Assembly: GCF_007750395.1 (NCBI RefSeq)
Contig: NZ_CP036281.1
Span: 3,433,001-3,497,000, forward strand
Reading direction: 5' to 3'
Length of the DNA: 64,000 nt
Origin: Polystyrenella longa
GTDB lineage: Bacteria > Planctomycetota > Planctomycetia > Planctomycetales > Planctomycetaceae
Under the pieces are notes generated by a model. It saw only the letters and a program-made list of their open reading frames with translations, did no database searches and was not told where the DNA came from. Position numbers and translations under genes: made by a program. Position 1 is the first letter of the stretch. Every line of letters begins with the position of its first letter. This document shows, piece after piece, positions 58,545-64,000 of this stretch.

Positions 58545-59933
58545 TCAGTCCTGATCAGAAGTCGTGAGTCCGAGTGCTAATTTCAGTGCTGCCGTCATCT
58601 CGTCGTGGGCCTGTTTGCTAACTTGAGTCCAGTGATGATGATCATCGAATCGCTCGGCAATAGCCTCCCGAGTGGGAAGGTAGCCAGGAGCGCATTCTCC
58701 GTATCCCGGAATCATCAAGAAAGTATCGGGGGCGAGTTCTTGAGCTTCCAATTGATAACCCACAAATGCCTCGGCTGGTAATACAAACCATTTTGCATTG
58801 CCAAAGTCGAGTACCGGAAGATCGATCGGTTCCTCGCGACTGACACGGTTCAACCAGCTGATTCCCAGTGCGGCATCAATTCGTTGCGACAGCGAAGTCT
58901 GAGGATCGGCCAGTTTCGCTTCAAATTCGGAGATCGAATACCCAGCGGCATCTCGCGGTGATAACTCGAACTGATGTGCTTTGAATTCGAGGTTATCCAG
59001 AGGATAAGTCTTCGTTTCTTCCCACGCGTCCTGCATTCCCTGCTCTAATCGATTCGCCAGGGCCACACGACTGTCGTAGTCGCCTGCGTTGTATTTGCTG
59101 ACGGTCGTATCGCCGCTACAGCCTGAGCAATAGATTTGGAATACGCCGGGAACGGCTTCCTGTCGCTGCTGTCGAGCCATACCGACAAAGTCAGGAGAGA
59201 CTTCGCCTCGGCAATAGTAGCTCATCGGATGCACTGAATAAGTACTGACAGCCACCACGGGCATTTCACCATTCCAGAAACTGATTGTCTTCAGAAAAGG
59301 ATCGATCAAACCGACCGGCTGATTTCGGATCGTTTCGTTCGCGGAAAAACTTCCTCGAGCGTAACTGTACTTTCCACTGGAGTCTTTCACACGGCGGTTG
59401 CTGGCGACATCCACTACTTTCGCTTTACCCAAACCGTAATGGGTCACGGGGACGGCGCGATCGAGGCTGGATTTCACTTCAGCGACGATGTTGTCGAGGC
59501 ACTCTTCCTGAAAATTGAGGTCAATCATCAGTCCTTCGTATCCGAAACGAGTCAGCACTTCCTGAGCTTCATTGTCAGAGAGGGGAGTATCGTGCTGATG
59601 AACCGAGGTTAACATTACCCGCTCACGCGTCGTTCCGGCTGCTTCTGCAATTCGGTCGCGCCAGAGATCGTATGACTTATTACGAATTTCGCACCAGTCC
59701 ACTGCCGCAACCACCACAGGTTCGTCCGTCCCCTGTAAGACCATTCCTTTGATCCAGATCGGCGCGAGCACCTCTTTGGCGGGGCCGCACAGACTCGCTA
59801 TTGTCGGATGACCAATCGGTGGGGTCACATCGACTTGAAATGTGGAGACGGTAAATTCACCTGCTCTGCAGACTGGTGCAGAACTCATTCCCCACGAACA
59901 GACGACGGTGATCAGAAGGCAGACTCGATACAT
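58545..59933 (-). CDS. Neutral/alkaline ceramidase-like secreted hydrolase (second member)
   Basis: 462-residue exported hydrolase. The ATG at 59933 has AAAGGT before it and leads a signal peptide (1-24, ending CRA); an earlier in-frame start at 60002 would put 23 non-hydrophobic residues before it. The mature N-terminus, VSTFQVDVTPPIGHP, and the metal motifs SVHQHDTP and STYSVHPMSY with CSGCSGDTTV in place of the ceramidase GDxSP loop mark the ceramidase N-domain family, more divergent than the gene at 4498. The substrate is unknown. It follows the NHL protein gene by 88 bases on the same strand, probably one operon. Confidence 0.8.
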   Translation of the reverse strand: MYRVCLLITVVCSWGMSSAPVCRAGEFTVSTFQVDVTPPIGHPTIASLCGPAKEVLAPIWIKGMVLQGTDEPVVVAAVDWCEIRNKSYDLWRDRIAEAAGTTRERVMLTSVHQHDTPLSDNEAQEVLTRFGYEGLMIDLNFQEECLDNIVAEVKSSLDRAVPVTHYGLGKAKVVDVASNRRVKDSSGKYSYARGSFSANETIRNQPVGLIDPFLKTISFWNGEMPVVAVSTYSVHPMSYYCRGEVSPDFVGMARQQRQEAVPGVFQIYCSGCSGDTTVSKYNAGDYDSRVALANRLEQGMQDAWEETKTYPLDNLEFKAHQFELSPRDAAGYSISEFEAKLADPQTSLSQRIDAALGISWLNRVSREEPIDLPVLDFGNAKWFVLPAEAFVGYQLEAQELAPDTFLMIPGYGECAPGYLPTREAIAERFDDHHHWTQVSKQAHDEMTAALKLALGLTTSDQD

Positions 59934-60021
59934 CAAACAGACCTTTATCCAGTGAAGGCGAATATTGAACGTAAGGGCAGAGAGAGCCAATCCAGACTCC
60001 AATCTATTGATGATAGAGCAA

Positions 60022-61086
60022 TTACTCTTCCGTTTCCGAGCGTTTCTTAACTGGGACGAACTTCATCGCTTTCTCGTCATAAATGTCACCCACATACAGG
60101 TTTCCATTTTTGTCTTCCACGATGCAATGAACTCCAACTGCTGCTCCCGGTTTAATCGATTCCCGGTTATTTCGATCCCCCAAGGGAATAGTCCAAACCT
60201 GCTCTAACCGACCATTAGTATTAAATCGGACGAACATCTGGTCTTTGAATTCTGGATAAGCCCCTTTACGTTTCCACCAGTGAGGCGATGAACCGCAGAT
60301 CCAGAGATCTCCTGCCGCATTGATCGACATCCCCCAGGGCATGATGATGTTCGACCATTCGTCGAGCAGTTCCCCGTCCTGGTTAAAGATCATAACCCGT
60401 CCACTGTTACGATCCGCAACATATAGCTTGCCATCTTTGTCCATCACAATCGCGTGCGGTAAGACGAACTGGCCACGCCCAGTTCCATAAGAACCCCACT
60501 CTTTAATGTACTGACCGTTTTTATCGAAGTGCACAATGCGGCGATTGCCATAACCGTCGGTCACAAAGATGTCCCCATTCGGGCCGATCACCATGTCCGT
60601 TGGCATGTTGAAGTGAGTTTTATCTTCGCCTTTGACGTTTTTCTCACCCAACTCCATAAGCAGTTTTCCCTCGGGAGTGTATTTCTGCACGATGTGCAGC
60701 CCGAAATCTGCCACCCAGATACTACCTTCATCATCAATCCGGATATGGTGAGGATCCTTGAAATCTCCTGCCCCCCAAGTCCGGACAAATTCTCCGTCCG
60801 GTGTATAACATTGGACAGGATCATCCCCTTTATTGAACAGCCAGATGTTCTCTTCTTTATCCTGAGCCATTCCAGAGACCCATCCGAACTTGGCGAGGTT
60901 ATCGGGGCGTTTTGGCCAGCTTTCATCAATGTCGTATTCCGTGATGAGCGGCTCCTCGGCGAAACCGGGATACTGCGCCTGAGCCGATGAGGCCACCCAA
61001 AACACCCAAGCTACTACGAGCAAAGGCAATCTTACAGGCTGGTTGGAGAAGTGACGTAAAACGTGGCTAATCGGTAAATTCAGCAT
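60022..61086 (-). CDS. Secreted NHL-repeat beta-propeller protein
   Basis: 354-residue exported protein starting at the ATG at 61086 with AAAGG before it. The signal peptide ends in SSAQA, so the mature chain would begin with Gln (QYPGF). Six propeller blades follow, with NHL-like units: GDFKDPHHIRIDDEGSIWVADFG, NMPTDMVIGPNGDIFVTDGYGNRRIVHFD (read in pieces), and VLPHAIVMDKDGKLYVADRNSGRVMIF. Family relatives include the peptidyl-amidoglycolate lyase domain, but its catalytic residues were not checked. First gene of a two-gene operon with a ceramidase-like hydrolase. Confidence 0.85.
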   Translation of the reverse strand: MLNLPISHVLRHFSNQPVRLPLLVVAWVFWVASSAQAQYPGFAEEPLITEYDIDESWPKRPDNLAKFGWVSGMAQDKEENIWLFNKGDDPVQCYTPDGEFVRTWGAGDFKDPHHIRIDDEGSIWVADFGLHIVQKYTPEGKLLMELGEKNVKGEDKTHFNMPTDMVIGPNGDIFVTDGYGNRRIVHFDKNGQYIKEWGSYGTGRGQFVLPHAIVMDKDGKLYVADRNSGRVMIFNQDGELLDEWSNIIMPWGMSINAAGDLWICGSSPHWWKRKGAYPEFKDQMFVRFNTNGRLEQVWTIPLGDRNNRESIKPGAAVGVHCIVEDKNGNLYVGDIYDEKAMKFVPVKKRSETEE

Positions 61087-61721
61087 TTTGTGACCTTTGT
61101 CTGCAAGGCAGAACATCATTCGAAAGTGCTTGGTAAAGTGCTTGGTTTTGAGAGCTATGGCAGTGTCTGGCCATGATTCGGGATCGCAGTTAGCCGCCAG
61201 GAAAGATCATTTCAGTTTAGCGACCTTCGAGGGTAAACGGTTGCAGCCGAAGGATCAATTTCATAATTCCTTCATTTTGTTCAGTTAGGAAATATCCTAA
61301 TGATAAGACTTTAGGCCCTTTTCACGCGCCTGTACATAATTGTAGAATTTACGAAATCGATCAGGTATCCCCCTCACAACCGGACGACTAAAAAAAAACC
61401 CCCAGTCCGTCTAACCGATGCAGACACGTTGACGGATTCTCTTTTCCGTTTTCACCCTACTTACGCTGCTTATTTACTTGATATATACCCCCCGATCTGC
61501 CAAAGTAATATACAACAACTCATAAGGTCATATCCAGCCTCCATCGGTAATCATTATACCGCTGGCTTTCGGAGCTTCGCTTCGTTGGAGTGCATGTTAT
61601 GCCGATTCTTCGAAGTGCGACTCAAAGTTAAAGCCGGGGCGAAGATAGAAATCACCCCTACTTGTCCAACTCTGATCCACTCTTTATTCCACCTCTAGAA
61701 AACCCAAGGAGATTTGTTCGA
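61087..61721. other. Divergent intergenic stretch upstream of the YTV gene
   Basis: About 635 bases between divergent genes. A perfect 12-bp tandem repeat (AAAGTGCTTGGT) is at 61123-61146. An 89-codon plus-strand frame at 61429-61698 has no domain or ribosome site. Promoters for both flanking genes must lie here; none is clear. Confidence 0.4.
61123..61146. repeat. 12-bp perfect tandem repeat
   Basis: AAAGTGCTTGGT twice in a row, 61123-61134 and 61135-61146, about 40 bases upstream of the NHL gene start. Possibly a binding site pair. Confidence 0.6.
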
Positions 61722-63587
61722 ATGGTCCGTTTCATGCGAATGCTCGCTTGCATGGGCTTGATGGTCGGCATGACGTCCGCCTCAGCTCTCGCTGGCGATT
61801 GCGGTTGTGAAAAAACCGCCTGCGACTCTGGTTGTGCTACAGCCTGCCAGACCGCACCCGCATGTGCACCTGCTTTCCAAGAAGTTGAGTGCACAGTCAT
61901 GGTTCCTCAAACCGTGGTCGAAAAACGCACTGTCAAGTGCACCGAAATGCAGCAAGAAGAGCGTCAACGTACAGTAACTTACTACGAGCGCGTCCCTCGT
62001 ACAGAAGTTCGTACTCGTGAAGTATGCTACACGGAACGCGAAGATCGTACCCGTGAAGAAACTTATACGGTTAACGTTCCAACTTGGAGTGAAGTCGAAC
62101 AGTCTTACACTGTTATGGTTCCCGTTGCTGAAACACGCACCGGAACTCGCAAAGTAAGTCGACCTGTATGGAGTGAAGTCGAACAGACTTACACCGTCAT
62201 GGTTCCTGTTGCTGAAACTCGTACCGGAACTCGCAAAGTCAGCCGACCTGTATGGAGTGAAGTCGAACAGACTTACACCGTCATGGTTCCTGTTGCTGAA
62301 ACTCGCACCGGTACTCGCAACGTTTGCAAAGCTGTCTGGCGTGACGTCGAACAGACTTACACCGTTATGGTTCCTCACACCGAAACTCGTTCGGCCACCA
62401 AACAGGTTTCACGACCTGTCTGGAGCGACGTTGAGTACACTTACACTGTGAATGTTCCTGTTACCGAAACTCGCACCGGAACGAAAAAAGTTTGCAAACC
62501 TGTCTGGAGCGAAGTCGAACAGACTTACACCGTCATGGTTCCTCAAACTGAAACACAGACTCGCACTCGCATGGTTTCAACCTGCGTTCCTGTGACCAAA
62601 ACTCGTACTGTTTGTCAGGACCAGGGTCACTGGGAAGAGCAAGTTGTCAGCAACGGCTGCAACGCTGGCAGCGGAAGCTGCAACAGCGGATGCAACACTG
62701 GCTGTAACAGCGGATGCGACACTGGCTGCAACAGCTGCGACAGTGGTTGCGGAGTCGCCACCACAACTTGCAAAGTCTGGGTTCCTAACGTTGTTCAGTC
62801 TGAAGTGGAATACACCGCTTACGAACGTCAGTGCGTTGAAGAATCTTACGAATGTCAGGTTACTGTCTGCAAACCTGAAACTCGCACCAAGACTGTCAAA
62901 GTCTGCGAATACGTAACTGAAGAAGTCGCTTACGACTACCAGGTTACTGTCTGCAAAGCAGAAACCCGTACAGGAACTAAGAAAGTCTGCGAATACGTGA
63001 CTGAAGAAGTCGCTTACGACTACCAGGTTACCGTTTGCAAACCAGAAACCCGTACTTGCACCAAGAAAGTGTGCGAATACGTGACTGAACAAGTTGCTTA
63101 CGAATACCAGGTTACTGTTTGCAAACCTGAAACTCGTACCTGCACCAAGAAAGTGTGCGAGTACGTTTGTGAAGAAGTTCCTTACGAATACCAGGTCACT
63201 GTCTGCAAACCTGAAACTCGTACCTGCACTAAGAAAGTGTGCGAGTACGTTTGTGAAGAAGTTCCTTACGAATACCAGGTTACTGTCTGCAAACCTGAAA
63301 CTCGTACCTGCACCAAGAAAGTGTGTGAGTACGTTGCTGAAGAACGCACTCGTACCTGTAACTACACTGTCTGTGTTCCAAAAACTCGTACTGAAGAGTA
63401 CGAAGTAACGACCTACGACTGTGTTGCTAAAGAACGCACCGAAAACTACACCGTGTGTGTTCCAGTTTGCGTCGAAAAAGAAATCGATGTTCAGGTTTGC
63501 CGAATGGTTCCTCAGACTGTTACCCAACAGGTTCCAGTTTGTGGTGGCTGTGGCACTGCCAGCAACAGCGGTTGCGGATGCAACTAA
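61722..63587 (+). CDS. Secreted Cys-rich YTV-repeat protein, likely cell-wall structural
   Basis: 621-residue exported protein. The ATG at 61722 has AAGGAG ten bases before it; a longer frame starts at 61662 without one. After the signal peptide (cleavage near ALAG) and a Cys cluster comes array A, six 28-residue YTV-type units (residues about 122-289) of the form VWSEVEQTYTVMVP, then ETRTGTRKV. A Gly/Asn/Ser/Cys hinge with CNSGCNTGCNSGCDTGC (about 311-350) follows. Array B, six further 28-residue units (about 378-545), reads YQVTVCKPETRTCTKKVCEYV with up to four Cys each. The C-terminus repeats Cys motifs. YTV (PF07639-type) proteins are known from planctomycetes and were linked to the proteinaceous wall; the bipartite plan here is unusual. 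Confidence 0.9.
   Translation: MVRFMRMLACMGLMVGMTSASALAGDCGCEKTACDSGCATACQTAPACAPAFQEVECTVMVPQTVVEKRTVKCTEMQQEERQRTVTYYERVPRTEVRTREVCYTEREDRTREETYTVNVPTWSEVEQSYTVMVPVAETRTGTRKVSRPVWSEVEQTYTVMVPVAETRTGTRKVSRPVWSEVEQTYTVMVPVAETRTGTRNVCKAVWRDVEQTYTVMVPHTETRSATKQVSRPVWSDVEYTYTVNVPVTETRTGTKKVCKPVWSEVEQTYTVMVPQTETQTRTRMVSTCVPVTKTRTVCQDQGHWEEQVVSNGCNAGSGSCNSGCNTGCNSGCDTGCNSCDSGCGVATTTCKVWVPNVVQSEVEYTAYERQCVEESYECQVTVCKPETRTKTVKVCEYVTEEVAYDYQVTVCKAETRTGTKKVCEYVTEEVAYDYQVTVCKPETRTCTKKVCEYVTEQVAYEYQVTVCKPETRTCTKKVCEYVCEEVPYEYQVTVCKPETRTCTKKVCEYVCEEVPYEYQVTVCKPETRTCTKKVCEYVAEERTRTCNYTVCVPKTRTEEYEVTTYDCVAKERTENYTVCVPVCVEKEIDVQVCRMVPQTVTQQVPVCGGCGTASNSGCGCN
62085..62588 (+). repeat. Array A: six 84-bp units in the YTV gene
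   Basis: TGG of each unit falls at 62085, 62169, 62253, 62337, 62421 and 62505, exactly 84 bases apart; units 2 and 3 are almost identical at DNA level. Codes for Cys-poor YTVMVP units. Confidence 0.9.
62853..63356 (+). repeat. Array B: six 84-bp Cys-rich units in the YTV gene
   Basis: The codon before CAGGT(T/C)AC falls at 62853, 62937, 63021, 63105, 63189 and 63273, again exactly 84 bases apart. Codes for VTVCKPETRT units; Cys per unit rises along the array. Confidence 0.9.
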
Positions 63588-63608
63588 TCAACTTTAGTTG
63601 ATAAACAA

Positions 63609-63628
63609 GGTTGAACCTAGGTTCAACC
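63609..63628. promoter_or_regulatory. 20-bp perfect palindrome after the YTV gene
   Basis: GGTTGAACCTAGGTTCAACC, a perfect palindrome 22 bases after the stop codon and 13 bases before the terminator stem. Could be a second hairpin stabilising the 3' end or a protein-binding site. Confidence 0.6.
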
Positions 63629-63640
63629 CGATAGCATAGG

Positions 63641-63680
63641 AAGAACCTCACATCCTCGGGTGTGGGGTTCTTTTCTTTTA
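63641..63680 (+). terminator. Rho-independent terminator of the YTV gene
   Basis: 12-bp stem AAGAACCTCACA / TGTGGGGTTCTT with one G-U pair, eight-base loop, then TTTTCTTTT. Confidence 0.85.
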
Positions 63681-63893
63681 CCCCCCTGCTCTAAACGGCC
63701 TGCTCCGCTCTTCTTTTTGAATCTATCATTTGATTACTCTGGACACCCCTGACCTGCCATTCTGCCCTTTTGTGGACGAACACAGGCTACGGATATAATA
63801 AATCGCACTATCCTTGAGCCACATCATTCCCTATCTTGAAAGAGGTTCTCTGGTTAATCATCCGGCTCTCTTTTACTCGTCGATCATAGACAT

Positions 63894-64000
63894 ATGCGAC
63901 TTTCCGCTGGCTTATTTAGTTTGATATTGAGCGTCCCGCTCTTTCTGTCGGCACCCATTTCTGCATGGGCACTGGATCAGAACCTTGCACGGTTTACCGC
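63894..64000 (+). CDS. Start of a secreted protein, cut by window edge
   Basis: ATG at 63894 in CATATG opens a frame that runs to the edge, 35 codons seen. It reads MRLSAGLFSLILSV then PLFLSAPISAWALDQ: a signal peptide with likely cleavage after SAWA. The mature start ALDQNLARFT recalls the first lines of secreted two-component propeller sensors, but that is too little to call. A putative promoter region lies in the 300 bases before it, after the YTV terminator, where nothing else was seen. Confidence 0.6.
   Translation, partial: MRLSAGLFSLILSVPLFLSAPISAWALDQNLARFT

Noticed and set aside
61390-61405. Poly-A/poly-C stretch upstream of the YTV gene
   Set aside because: Simple run without paired arms or nearby terminator structure; no function supported.
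62085-63356. CRISPR-like regular repeats
   Set aside because: The 84-bp periodicity is in frame, has no spacers, and codes for protein repeats.
62577-63527. 316-codon antisense open frame inside the YTV gene
   Set aside because: It exists only because the 84-bp repeats keep one antisense frame open; composition is Phe/Asn/Ser-rich repeats, no ribosome site, and the sense strand has a clear signal peptide and terminator.

Overview
The window looks like a piece of a Planctomycetota chromosome of roughly balanced base composition. The evidence is the gene content: a YTV-repeat secreted protein, PQQ-like beta-propeller lipoproteins opening with W-x-x-W/F-x-G-type motifs, a type I sulfatase, two ceramidase-like hydrolases, many secreted proteins of unknown role, and metabolic genes scattered in short operons. 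No tRNA, rRNA, insertion sequence, prophage or CRISPR array was seen. Genus cannot be told from the sequence alone.

Layout. 1-5.8 kb (minus strand): polyphosphate kinase (cut by the window edge), exopolyphosphatase, a ROK sugar kinase with an acidic tail, and a ceramidase-like hydrolase. 6-9.7 kb: a class III aminotransferase, then a transsulfuration enzyme and cysteine synthase on the minus strand. 10-20.4 kb: an AsmA-like giant, a GT39-type membrane glycosyltransferase, a class IV aminotransferase, a DUF3352-like secreted protein, a trypsin-like protease, and a lipoprotein ending in a cytochrome c'-type haem site. 21.4-28.3 kb: a small Cys-rich secreted protein, two PQQ-type propeller proteins and a glutaminyl cyclase. 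28.5-31 kb: a Ktr/Trk potassium uptake pair. 31.3-35.5 kb: an HD phosphohydrolase and a compact cheY-cheB-cheR operon. 35.9-39.9 kb: serC, a nucleosidase, a creatininase-family amidohydrolase and a secreted esterase. 39.9-46.5 kb (minus strand): sucA-sucB-lpd-lplA, that is the three subunits of 2-oxoglutarate dehydrogenase followed by a lipoate ligase able to lipoylate it. 47-51.4 kb (minus strand): a dihydroorotate-dehydrogenase-like enzyme and rbsK-rbsB-rbsC without rbsA. 51.8-57.8 kb (plus strand): a putative outer-membrane barrel, iduronate-2-sulfatase-like sulfatase, sialidase, a LeuT-fold transporter and a DUF2617 protein. 58-61 kb: a very Tyr-rich small secreted protein, then a ceramidase-like hydrolase and an NHL propeller on the minus strand. 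61.7-63.6 kb: a Cys-rich YTV protein with two six-unit arrays of the same 28-residue period. The window ends inside a new secreted protein.

Working together: ppk/ppx make and break polyphosphate; sucA/B, lpd and lplA form one functional unit; the sulfatase, sialidase and transporter suggest use of sulfated, possibly sialylated, glycans; the YTV protein, the Cys-rich protein and the Tyr-rich protein are candidate envelope structural proteins that could be cross-linked through Cys or Tyr. No mobile or defence system was found. The least explained material is the repeat/Cys/Tyr-rich secreted proteins and several structured non-coding gaps.
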